Below, one piece after another: positions 29,700 through 41,760 of a stretch of DNA of 64,000 nt; within the stretch, counting starts at the first letter, position 1; the number at the start of each line of letters is the position of its first letter. The DNA is from Eutreptiella sp. 'Long Island Sound 2002'. Lineage: Eukaryota > Euglenozoa > Euglenophyceae > Eutreptiales > Eutreptiaceae. The DNA is taken from assembly GCA_964036045.1 (NCBI GenBank), contig OZ038383.1, positions 113,123,241 through 113,187,240 of the forward strand. Reading direction: 5' to 3'. Both the position numbers and the translations under genes were made by a program. The notes beneath the pieces were generated by a model that had not been told where the DNA came from, searched no databases, and saw only the letters and a list, made by a program, of their open reading frames with translations.

Positions 29700-31360
29700 C
29701 TTTGTCGTCGGGCGCTGCATTGCTTTGTCGTCGGGCGCTGCATTGCTTTGTCGTCGGGCGCTGCATTGCTTTGTCGTCGGGCGCTGCATTGCTTTGTCGT
29801 CGGGCGCTGCATTGCTTTGCCGTCGGGCGCTGCATTGCTTTGTCGTCGGGCTCTGCATTGCTTTGCCGTCGGGCGCTGCATTGCTTTGTCGTCAGGCGCT
29901 GCATTGCCTTGTCGTCGGGCTCTGCATTGCTTTGCCGTCGGGCTCTGCATTGCTTTGCCGTGCAGCTCTGCATTGCTTTGCCGTCGGGCTTTGCATTGCT
30001 TTGCCGTCGGGCTCTGCATTGCTTTGTGGTCAGGCTTTGCATTGCTTTGCTGTCTAGCTCTGCATTGCATTGCCGTCGGGCGCTGCATTGCTTTGTCGTC
30101 AGGCTTTCCATTGCTTTGCTGTCGGGCTCTGCATTGCTTTGCCGTCAGGCGCATCATTGCTTTGTCGTCGGGCTCCGCATTGCTTTGTCGTCGGGCTCTG
30201 CATTGCTTTGCCGTCGAGCGCTGCATTGCTTTGTCGTCGGGCGCTGCACTGCTTTGTCGTCGTGCTCTGCATTGCTTTGCCGTCGGGCGCTGCATTGCTT
30301 TGTCGTCGGGCGCTGCATTGCTTTGTCGTCGGGCTCTGCATTGCTTTGCCGTCGGGCGCTGCGTTGCTTTGTCGTCAGGCGCTGCATTGCTTTGTCGTCG
30401 GGCTCTGCATTGCTTTGCCGTCGGGCGCTGCATTGCTTTGTCGTCGGGCGCTGCATTGCTTTGTCGTCGGGCTCTGCATTGCTTTGCCGTCGGGCGCTGC
30501 ATTGCTTTGTCGTCGGGCGCTGCATTGCTTTGTCGTCGGGCGCTGCATTGCTTTGTCGTCGGGCGCTGCATTGCTTTGTCGTCGGGCGCTGCATTGCTTT
30601 GTCGTCGGGCGCTGCATTGCTTTGTCGTCGGGCGCTGCATTGCTTTGCCGTCGGGCGCTGCATTGCTTTGTCGTCGGGCTCTGCATTGCTTTGCCGTCGG
30701 GCGCTGCATTGCTTTGTCGTCAGGCGCTGCATTGCCTTGTCGTCGGGCTCTGCATTGCTTTGCCGTCGGGCTCTGCATTGCTTTGCCGTGCAGCTCTGCA
30801 TTGCTTTGCCGTCGGGCTTTGCATTGCTTTGCCGTCGGGCTCTGCATTGCTTTGTGGTCAGGCTTTGCATTGCTTTGCTGTCTAGCTCTGCATTGCATTG
30901 CCGTCGGGCGCTGCATTGCTTTGTCGTCAGGCTTTCCATTGCTTTGCTGTCGGGCTCTGCATTGCTTTGCCGTCAGGCGCATCATTGCTTTGTCGTCGGG
31001 CTCCGCATTGCTTTGTCGTCGGGCTCTGCATTGCTTTGCCGTCGAGCGCTGCATTGCTTTGTCGTCGGGCGCTGCACTGCTTTGTCGTCGTGCTCTGCAT
31101 TGCTTTGCCGTCGGGCGCTGCATTGCTTTGTCGTCGGGCGCTGCATTGCTTTGTCGTCGGGCTCTGCATTGCTTTGCCGTCGGGCGCTGCGTTGCTTTGT
31201 CGTCAGGCGCTGCATTGCTTTGTCGTCGGGCTCTGCATTGCTTTGCCGTCGGGCGCTGCATTGCTTTGTCGTCGGGCGCTGCATTGCTTTGTCGTCGGGC
31301 TCTGCATTGCTTTGCCGTCGGGCGCTGCATTGCTTTGTCGTCGGGCGCTGCATTGCTTCG
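29700..31360. repeat. 828-bp (36-monomer) tandem duplication within the satellite
   Basis: Marker variants repeat with an offset of 828 = 36 x 23: GTGCAG monomers at 29960 and 30788, the GCCTTGTCG monomer near 29906 and 30734, and an unusual CAGGCGCATC monomer near 30150 and 30978. Similarity breaks near 30530/31355. Confidence 0.8.
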
Positions 31361-34300
31361 TCGTCGGGCTCTGCATTGCTTTGCTGTCGGGCGCTGCATT
31401 GCTTTGTCGCCGGGCGCTGCATTGCTTTGTCGTCGGGCGCTGCATTGCCTTGCCGTCGGGCTGTGCATTGCTTTGCCGTCGGGCTCTGCATTGCTTTGCC
31501 GTGCAGCTCTGCATTGCTTTGCTGTTGGGCTTTGCATTGCTTTGCCGTCGGGCTCTGCATTGCTTTGCCGTCGGGCGCTGCATTGGTTTGTCGTCGGGCT
31601 TTGCATTGCTTTGCTGTCTAGCTCTGCATTGCATTGCCGTCGGGCGCTGCATTGCTTTGTCGTCAGGCTTTGCATTGCTCTGCCGTCGGGCTCTGCATTG
31701 CTTTGCGGTCGGGCGCTGCATTGCTTTGTCGTCGGCCTCTGCATTGCTTTGTCGTCGGGCTCTGCATTGCTTTGCCGTCGGGCGCTGCATTGCTTTGTCG
31801 TCGGGCGCTGCACTGCTTTGGCGTCGGGCTCTGCATTGCTTTGCCGTCGGGCGCTGCATTGCTTTGTCGTCGGGCGCTGCATTGCTTTGTCGTCGGGCTC
31901 TGCATTGCTTTGCCGTCGGGCGCTGCATTGCTTTGTTGTCAGGCGCTGCATTGCTTTGTCGTCGGGCTCTGCATTGCCTTGCCGTCGGGCGCTGCATTGC
32001 TTTGTCGTCGGGCGCTGCATTGCTTTGTCGTCGGGCGCCGCATTGCTTTGCCGTCGGGCGCTGCATTGCTTTGTCGTCGGGCGCTGCTTTGCTTTGTCGT
32101 CGGGCTCTGCATCGCTTTGCTGTCGGGCGCTGCATTGCTTTGTCGCCGGGCGCTGCATTGCTCTGTCGTCGATCTCTGCATTGCTTTGTCGTCGGGCGCT
32201 GCATTGCTTTGTCGTCGGGCGCTGCATTGCTTTGCCGTGGGGCGCTGCATTGCTTTGCCGTCGGGCGCTGCATTGCTTTGTCGTCGGGCTTTGCATTGCT
32301 TTGCCGTCGGGCTCTGCATTGCTTTGCTGTCGGGCGCTGCATTGCTTTGTCGTCGAGCGCTGCATTGCTTTGTCGCCCGGCTCTGCATTGCTTTGTCGCC
32401 CGGCTCTGCATTGCTTTGTCGTCGGGCGCTGCATTGCTTTGCCGTCGGGCGCTGCATTGCTTTGCCGTCGGGCGCTGCATTGCTTTGCCGTCGGGCGCTG
32501 CATTGCTTTGTCGTCGAGTGCTGCATTGCTTTGTCGTCGAGCGCTGCATTGCTTTGTCGCCGGGCTCTGCATTGCTTTGCCGTCGGTCACTGCATTGCTT
32601 TGTCGTCGGGCGCTGCATTGCTTTGTCGTCTGGCTCTGCATTGCTTTGCCGTCGGGCGCTGCATTGCTTTGTCGTCGGGTGCTGCATTGCTTTGTCGTCG
32701 GGCTCTGCATTGCTTTGCCGTCAGGCGCTGCATTGCTTTGTCGTCGGGCTCTGCATTGCTTTGTCGTCGGGCGCTGCATTGCTTTGTCGTCAGGCGCTGC
32801 ATTGCTTTGTCGTCGGGCTCTGCATTGCTTTGCCATCGGGCGCTGCATTGCTTTGTCGTCGGGCGCTGCATTGCTTTGTCGTCGGGCTCTGCATTGCTTT
32901 GCCGTCGGGCGCTGCATTGCTTTGTCGTCGGGCGCTGCATTTCTTTGTCGTCGAGCGCTGCATTGCTTTGTCGTCGGGCGCTGCATTGCTTTGTCGTTGA
33001 GCTCTGCATTGCTTTGTCGTCGGGCGCTGCATTGCTTTGTCGTCGGGCGCTGCATTGCTTTGTCGTCGCGCTCTGCATTGCTTTGCCGTCGGGCGCTGCA
33101 TTGCTTTGTCGTCGGGCTCTGCATTGCTTTGCCGTCGGGCGCTGCAATGCTTTGTCGTCGGGCGCCGCAATGCTTTGTCGTCGGGCTCTGCATTGCTTTG
33201 CCTACGGGCGCTGCATTGCTTTGTCGTCGGGCGCTGCATTGCTTTGTCGTCGGGCGCTGCATTGCTATGTCGTCAGGCGCTGCATTGCTTTGTCGTCGGG
33301 CTCTGCATTGCTTTGCCATCGGGCGCTGCATTGCTTTGTCGTCGGGCGCTGCATTGCTTTGTCGTCGGGCTCTGCATTGCTTTGCCGTCGGGCACTGCAT
33401 TGCTTTGTCGTCGGGCGCTGCATTGCTTTGTTGTCGGGCTCCGCATTGCTTTGCCGTCAGGCGCTGCATTGCTTTGTCGTCGGGCTCTGCATTGCTTTGT
33501 CGTCGGGCGCTGCATTGCTTTGTCGTCGGGCTCTGCATTGCTTTGCCGTCGGGCGCTGCATTGCTTTGTCGTCGAGCGCTGCATTGCTTTGTCGTCGGGC
33601 TCTGCATTGCTTTGCCGTCGGGCGCTGCGTTGCTTTGTCGTCGGGCGCTGCATTGCTTTGTCGTTGAGCTCTGCATTGCTTTGCCGTCGGGCGCTGCATT
33701 GCTTTGTCGTCAGGCGCTGCATTGTTTTGTCGTCCGGCTCTGCATTGCTTTGCCGTCGGGCGCTGCATTGCTTTGTCGTCGGGCGCTGCATTGCTTTGTC
33801 GTCGGGCGCTGCATTGCTTTGTCGTCGGGCGCTGCATTGCTTTGTCGTCGGGCGCTGCATTGCTTTGTCGTCGGGCTCTGCATTGCTTTGCCGTCGGGCG
33901 CTGCAATGCTTTGTCGTCGGGCGCTGCATTGCTTTGTCGTCGGGGGCTGCATTGCTTTGTCGTCGGGCTCTGCATTGCTTTGTCGTCGGGCCCTACATTG
34001 CTTTGCCGTCGGGCGCTGCATTGCTTTGTCGTCGGGCGCTGCATTGCTTTGTCGTCGGGCTCTGCATTGCTTTGCCGTGGGGCGCTGCATTGCTTTGTCG
34101 TCGGGCGCTGCATTGCTTTGTCGTCGGGGGCTGCATTGCTTTGTCGTCGGGCTCTGCATTGCTTTGCTGTCGGGCGCTGCATTGCTTTGTCGTCGGGCGC
34201 TGCATTGCTTTGTCGTCGGGCTCTGCATTGCTTTGTTGTCGGGCGCTGCATTGCTTTGTCGTCGGGCGCTGCATTGTTTTGTCGTCGGGCTCTGCATTGC

Positions 34301-36009
34301 TTTGCCGTCGGGCTCTGCATTGCTTTGCCGTCGGGCGCTGCATTGCTTTGTCGTCGGGCGCTGCATTGCTTTGTCGTCGGGCGCTGCATTGCTTTGTCGT
34401 CGGGCGCTGCATTGCTTTGTCGTCGGGCGCTGCATTGCTTTGTCGTCGGGCTCTGCATTGCTTTGCCGTCGGGCGCTGCATTGCTTTGTCGTCGGGCGCT
34501 GCATTGCTTTGTCGTCGGGCGCTGCATTGCTTTGTCGTCGGGCTCTGCATTGCTTTGTCGTCGGGCCCTGCATTGCTTTGCCGTCGGGCGCTGCATTCCT
34601 TTGTCGTTCGGCCCTGCATTGCTTTGTCACCGGGCGCTGCATTGCTTTGTCGTCGGGCTCTGCATTGCTTTGCCGTCAGGCGCTGCATTGCTTTGTCGTC
34701 GGGCGCTGCATTGCTTTGTCGTCAGGCTCTGCATTGCTTTGCCATCGGGCGCTGCATTGCTTTGTCGTCGGGCGCTGCATTGCTTTGTCGTCGGGCTCTG
34801 CATTGCTTTGCCGTCGGGCGCTGCATTGCTTTGTCGTCGGGCGCTGCATTGCTTTGTCGTCGGGCTCTGCATTGCTTTGCCGTCAGGCGCTGCATTGCTT
34901 TGTCGTCGGGCGCTGCATTGCTTTGCCGTCGGGCGCTGCATTGCTTTGTCGTCGGGCTCTGCATTGCTTTGCCGTCGGGCGCTGCATTGCTTTGTCGTCG
35001 GGCGCTGCATTGCTTTGTCGTCGGGCGCTGCATTGCTTTGCCGTCGGGCGCTGCGTTGCTTTGTCGTCGGGCGCTGCATTGCTTTGTCGTTGGGCTCTGC
35101 ATTGCTTTGCCGTCGGGCGCTGCATTGCTTTGTCGTCGGGCGCTGCATTGCTTTGTCGTCGGGCGCTGCATTGCTTTGTCGTCGGGCGCTGCATTGCTTT
35201 GTCGTCGGGCGCTGCATTGCTTTGTCGTCGGGCTCTGCATTGCTTTGCCGTCGGGCGCTGCATTGCTTTGTCGTCGGGCGCTGCATTGCTTTGTCGTCGG
35301 GGGCTGCATTGCTTTGTCGTCGGGCTCTGCATTGCTTTGTTGTCGGGCCCTGCATTGCTTTGCCGTCGGGCGCTGCATTGCTTTGTCGTCGGGTGCTGCA
35401 TTGCTTTGTCGTCGGGCGCTGCATTCCTTTGTCGTCGGGCTCTGCATTGCTTTGCTGTCGGGCGCTGCATTGCTTTGTCGTCGGGCGCTGCATTGCTTTG
35501 TTGTCAGGCGCTGTATTGCTTTGTCGTCGGGCGCTGCATTGTTTTGTCGTCGGGCTCTGCATTGCTTTGCCGTCGAGCGCTGCATTGCTTTGTCGTCGGG
35601 CGCTGCATTGTCGTCAGGTGCTGCATTGCTTTGTCGTCGGGCGCTGCATTGCTTTGTCGTCGGGCGCTGCATTGCTTTGTCGTCGGGCGCTGCATTGCTT
35701 TGTCGTCCGGCACTGCATTGCTTTGTCGTCGGGCGCTGCATTGCTTTGTCGTCGGGCGCTGCATTGCTTTGTCGTCGGGGGCTGCATTGCTTTGTCGTCG
35801 GGCTCTGCATTGCTTTGTCGTCGGGCCCTGCATTGCTTTGCCGTCGGGCGCTGCATTCCTTTGTCGTTCGGCGCTGCATTCCTTTGTCGTCGGGCGCTGC
35901 ATTGCTTTGTCGTCGGGCTCTGCATTGCCTTGCCGTTGGGCGCTGCATTGCTTTGTCGTCGGGCGCTGCATTGCTTTGCCGTCGGGCGCTGCATTGCTTT
36001 GCCGTCAGG

Positions 36010-39000
36010 CGCTGCATTGCTTTGTCGTCGGGCTTTGCATTGCTTTGCCGTCGGGCTCTGCATTGCTTTGCCGTCGCGCGCTGCATTGCTTTGTCGCCGG
36101 GCTCTGCATTGCTTTGCCGTCGGGCACTGCATTGCTTTGTCGACGGGCGCTGCATTGCTTTGCCGTCGGGCGCTGCATTGCTTTGCCGTCGGGCGCTGCT
36201 TTGCTTTGTGGTCGGGCTTTGCATTGCTTTGCCGTCGGGATCTGCATTGCTTTGCCGTCGCGGGCTGCATTGCTTTGTCGTCGAGCGCTGCATTGCTTTG
36301 TCGTCGGGCTCTGCATTGCTTTGCCGTCGGTCGCTGCATTGCTTTGTCGTCGGGCGCTGCATTGCTTTGTCGTCGGGCTCTGCATTGCTTTGCCGTCGGG
36401 CGCTGCATTGCTTTGTCGTCGGGCGCTGCATTGCTTTGTCATCGGGCTCTGCATTGCTTTGCCTACGGGCGCTGCATTGCTTTGTCGTCAGGCGCTGCAT
36501 TGCTTTGTCGTCGGGCTCTGCATTGCTTTGTCGTCAGGCGCTGCATTGCTTTGTCGTCGGGCCCTGCATTGCTTTGTCGTCGGGCTCTGCATTGCTTTGC
36601 CATCGGGCGCTGCATTGCTTTGTCGTCGGGCGCTGCATTGCTTTGTCGTCGGGCTCTGCATTGCTTTGCCGTCGGGCGCTGCATTGCTTTGTCGTCGGGC
36701 GCTGCATTGCTTTGTCGTCGAGCGCTGCATTGCTTTGTCGTCGGGCGCTGCATTGCTTTGTCGTCGAGCTCTGCATTGCTTTGCCGTCGGGCGCTGCATT
36801 GCTTTGGCGTCAGGCGCTGCATTGCTTTGTCGTGGGGCTCTGCATTGCTTTGCCGTCGGGCGCTGCATTGCTTTGTCGTCGGGCGCTGCATTGCTTTGTC
36901 GTCGGGCTCTGCATTGCTTTGCCGTCAGGCGTTGCATTGCTTTGTCGTCGGGCGCTGCATTGCTTTGTCGTCGGGCGCTGCATTGCTTTGTCGTCGGGCT
37001 CTGCATTGCTTTGCCGTCGGGCGCTGCATTGCTTTGTCGTCGGGCTTTGCATTGCTTTGCCGTCGGGCTCTGCATTGCTTTGCCGTTGGGCGCTGCATTG
37101 CTTTGTCGTCGGGCGCTGCATTGCTTTGTCGCCGGGCTCTGCATTGCTTTGTCGTCGGGCGCTGCATTTTTTCGTCGTCGGGCTCTGCATTGCTTTGCCG
37201 TTGGGCGCTGCATTGCTTTGTCGTCGGGCGCTGCATTGCTTTGTCGTCGGGCGCTGCATTGCTTTGTCGTCGGGCGCTGCATTGCTTTGTTGTCGGGCGC
37301 TGCATTGCTTTGTCGTCGGGCTCTGCATTGCTTTGCCGTCGGGCGCTGCATTGCTTTGTCGTCGGGCGCTGCATTGCTTTGTCGTCAGGCGCTGCATTGC
37401 TTTGTCGTCGGGCGCTGCATTGCTTTGTCGTCGGGCTCTGCATTGCTTTGCCGTCGGGCGCTGCATTGCTTTGTCGTCGAGCGCTGCATTGCTTTGTCGT
37501 CGGGCTCTGCATTGCTTTGCCGTCGGGCGCTGCATTGCTTTGTCGTCGGGCTTTGCATTGCTTTGCCGTCGGGCTCTGCATTGCTTTGCCGTCGGGCGCT
37601 GCATTGCTTTGTCGTCGGGCGCTGCATTGCTTTGTCGCCGGGCTCTGCATTGCTTTGTCGTCGGGCGCTGCATTGTTTCGTCGTCGGGCTCTGCATTGCT
37701 TTGCCGTCGGGCGCTGCATTGCTTTGTCGTCGGGCGCTGCATTGCTTTGTCGTCGGGCGCTGCATTGCTTTGTCGTCGGGCGCTGCATTGCTTTGTTGTC
37801 GGGCGCTGCATTGCTTTGTCGTCGGGCTCTGCATTGCTTTGCCGTCGGGCGCTGCATTGCTTTGTCGTCGGGCGCTGCATTGCTTTGTCGTCGGGCGCTG
37901 CATTGCTTTGTCGTCGGGCGCTGCATTGCTTTGTCGTCGGGCTCTGCATTGCTTTGCCGTCAGGCGCTGCATTGCTTTGTCGGCGGGCGCTGCATTGTTT
38001 TGTCGTCGGGGGCTGCATTGCTTTGTCGTCGGGCTCTGCATTGCTTTGTCGTCGGGCCCTGCATTGCTTTGCCGTCGGGCGCTGCATTGCTTTGTCGTCG
38101 GGCTCTGCATTGCTTTGTCGTCGGGCGCTGCATTCCTTTGTCGTCGGGCTCTGCATTGCTTTGCTGTCGGGCGCTGCATTGCTTTGTCGTCGGGCGCTGC
38201 ATTGCTTTGTCGTCGGGCTCTGCATTGCTTTGTTGTCGGGCGCTGCATTGCTTTGTCGTCGGGCGCTGCATTGCTTTGTCGTCGGACTCTGCATTGCTTT
38301 GCCGTCAGGCGCTGCCTTGCTTTGTCGTCGGGCGCTGCATTGCTTTGTCGTCGGGCTTTGCATTGCTTTGCCGTCGGGCTCTGCATTGCTTTGCCGTCGG
38401 GCGCTGCATTGCTTTGTCGTTGGGCGCTGCATTGCTTTGTCGTCGGGCTCTGCATTGCTTTGTTGTCGGGCGCTGCATTGCTTTGTCGTCGGGCGCTGCA
38501 TTGCTTTGTCGTCGGACTCTGCATTGCTTTGCCGTCGGGCGCTGCATTGCTTTGTCGTCGGGCGCTGCATTGCTTTGTCGTCGGGCTCTGCATTGCTTCG
38601 CCGTCGGGCGCTGCATTGCTTTGTCGTCGGGCGCTGCATTGCTTTGTCGTCAGGCTCTGCATTGCTTTGCCGTCGGGCGCTGCATTGCTTTGTCGTCGGG
38701 CGCTGCATTGCTTTGTCGTCAGGCTCTGCATTGCTTTGTCGTCGGGCGCTGCATTGCTTTGTCGTCGGGCTCTGCATTGCTTTGTCGTCGGGCTCTGCAT
38801 TGCTTTGCCATCGGGCGCTGCATTGCATTGTCGTCGGGCGCTGCATTGCTTTGTCGTCGGGCTCTGCATTGCTTTGCCGTCGGGCCCTGCATTGCTTTGT
38901 CGTCGGGCTTTGCATTGCTTTGCCGTCGGGCTCTGCATTGCTTTGCCGTCGCGCGCTGCATTGCTTTGTCGCCGGGCTCTGCATTGCTTTGCCGTCGGGC

Positions 39001-41760
39001 ACTGCATTGCTTTGTCGACGGGCGCTGCATTGCTTTGCCGTCGGGCGCTGCATTGCTTTGCCGTCGGGCGCTGCTTTGCTTTGTGGTCGGGCTTTGCATT
39101 GCTTTGCCGTCGGGATCTGCATTGCTTTGCCGTCGCGGGCTGCATTGCTTTGTCGTCGAGCGCTGCATTGCTTTGTCGTCGGGCTCTGCATTGCTTTGCC
39201 GTCGGTCGCTGCATTGCTTTGTCGTCGGGCGCTGCATTGCTTTGTCGTCGGGCTCTGCATTGCTTTGCCGTCGGGCGCTGCATTGCTTTGTCGTCGGGCG
39301 CTGCATTGCTTTGTCATCGGGCTCTGCATTGCTTTGCCTACGGGCGCTGCATTGCATTGTCGTCAGGCGCTGCATTGCTTTGTCGTCGGGCTCTGCATTG
39401 CTTTGTCGTCAGGCGCTGCATTGCTTTGTCGTCGGGCCCTGCATTGCTTTGTCGTCGGGCTCTGCATTGCTTTGCCATCGGGCGCTGCATTGCTTTGTCG
39501 TCGGGCGCTGCATTGCTTTGTCGTCGGGCTCTGCATTGCTTTGCCGTCGGGCGCTGCATTGCTTTGTCGTCGGGCGCTGCATTGCTTTGTCGTCGAGCGC
39601 TGCATTGCTTTGTCGTCGGGCGCTGCATTGCTTTGTCGTCGAGCTCTGCATTGCTTTGCCGTCGGGCGCTGCATTGCTTTGTCGTCAGGCGCTGCATTGC
39701 TTTGTCGTGGGGCTCTGCATTGCTTTGCCGTCGGGCGCTGCATTGCTTTGTCGTCGGGCGCTGCATTGCTTTGTCGTCGGGCTCTGCATTGCTTTGCCGT
39801 CAGGCGTTGCATTGCTTTGTCGTCGGGCGCTGCATTGCTTTGTCGTCGGGCGCTGCATTGCTTTGTCGTCGGGCTCTGCATTGCTTTGCCGTCGGGCGCT
39901 GCATTGCTTTGTCGTCGGGCTTTGCATTGCTTTGCAGTCGGGCTCTGCATTGCTTTGCCGTCGGGCGCTGCATTGCTTTGTCGTCGGGCGCTGCATTGCT
40001 TTGTCGCCGGGCTCTGCATTGCTTTGTCGTCGGGCGCTGCATTTTTTCGTCGTCGGGCTCTGCATTGCTTTGCCGTTGGGCGCTGCATTGCTTTGTCGTC
40101 GGGCGCTGCATTGCTTTGTCGTCGGGCGCTGCATTGCTTTGTCGTCAGGCGCTGCATTGCTTTGTCGTCGGGCGCTGCATTGCTTTGTCGTCGGGCTCTG
40201 CATTGCTTTGCCGTCAGGCGCTGCATTGCTTTGTCGTCGGGCGCTGCATTGCTTTGTCGTCAGGCGCTGCATTGCTTTGTCGTCGGGCGCTGCATTGCTT
40301 TGTCGTCGGGCTCTGCATTGCTTTGCCGTCGGGCGCTGCATTGCTTTGTCGTCGAGCGCTGCATTGCTTTGTCGTCGGGCTCTGCATTGCTTTGCCGTCG
40401 GGCGCTGCATTGCTTTGTCGTCGGGCTTTGCATTGCTTTGCCGTCGGGCTCTGCATTGCTTTGCCGTCGGGCGCTGCATTGCTTTGTCGTCGGGCGCTGC
40501 ATTGCTTTGTCGCCGGGCTCTGCATTGCTTTGTCGTCGGGCGCTGCATTGTTTCGTCGTCGGGCTCTGCATTGCTTTGCCGTCGGGCGCTGCATTGCTTT
40601 GTCGTCGGGCGCTGCATTGCTTTGTCGTCGGGCACTGCATTGCTTTGTCGTCGGGCGCTGCATTGCTTTGTTGTCGGGCGCTGCATTGCTTTGTCGTCGG
40701 GCTCTGCATTGCTTTGCCGTCGGGCGCTGCATTGCTTTGTCGTCGGGCGCTGCATTGCTTTGTCGTCGGGCGCTGCATTGCTTTGTCGTCGGGCGCTGCA
40801 TTGCTTTGTCGTCGGGCTCTGCATTGCTTTGCCGTCAGGCGCTGCATTGCTTTGTCGGCGGGCGCTGCATTGTTTTGTCGTCGGGGGCTGCATTGCTTTG
40901 TCGTCGGGCTCTGCATTGCTTTGTCGTCGGGCCCTGCATTGCTTTGCCGTCGGGCGCTGCATTGCTTTGTCGTCGGGCTCTGCATTGCTTTGTCGTCGGG
41001 CGCTGCATTCCTTTGTCGTCGGGCTCTGCATTGCTTTGCTGTCGGGCGCTGCATTGCTTTGTCGTCGGGCGCTGCATTGCTTTGTCGTCGGGCTCTGCAT
41101 TGCTTTGTTGTCGGGCGCTGCATTGCTTTGTCGTCGGGCGCTGCATTGCTTTGTCGTCGGACTCTGCATTGCTTTGCCGTCAGGCGCTGCCTTGCTTTGT
41201 CGTCGGGCGCTGCATTGCTTTGTCGTCGGGCTTTGCATTGCTTTGCCGTCGGGCTCTGCATTGCTTTGCCGTCGGGCGCTGCATTGCTTTGTCGTTGGGC
41301 GCTGCATTGCTTTGTCGTCGGGCTCTGCATTGCTTTGTTGTCGGGCGCTGCATTGCTTTGTCGTCGGGCGCTGCATTGCTTTGTCGTCGGACTCTGCATT
41401 GCTTTGCCGTCGGGCGCTGCATTGCTTTGTCGTCGGGCGCTGCATTGCTTTGTCGTCGGGCTCTGCATTGCTTCGCCGTCGGGCGCTGCATTGCTTTGTC
41501 GTCGGGCGCTGCATTGCTTTGTCGTCAGGCTCTGCATTGCTTTGCCGTCGGGCGCTGCATTGCTTTGTCGTCGGGCGCTGCATTGCTTTGTCGTCAGGCT
41601 CTGCATTGCTTTGTCGTCGGGCGCTGCATTGCTTTGTCGTCGGGCTCTGCATTGCTTTGTCGTCGGGCTCTGCATTGCTTTGCCATCGGGCGCTGCATTG
41701 CATTGTCGTCGGGCGCTGCATTGCTTTGTCGTCGGGCTCTGCATTGCTTTGCCGTCGGGC
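36010..41760. repeat. 2,875-bp (125-monomer) tandem duplication within the satellite
   Basis: Distinct monomers recur at an offset of 2,875 = 125 x 23. These include the GTCGCGCGC monomer (36073/38948), TTGTGGTCGGG (36209/39084), TTTGTCGACGGG (36138/39013) and a CATTGTTTCGTCG monomer (37672/40547). Copies are nearly identical; similarity ends near 38909/41784. Confidence 0.8.
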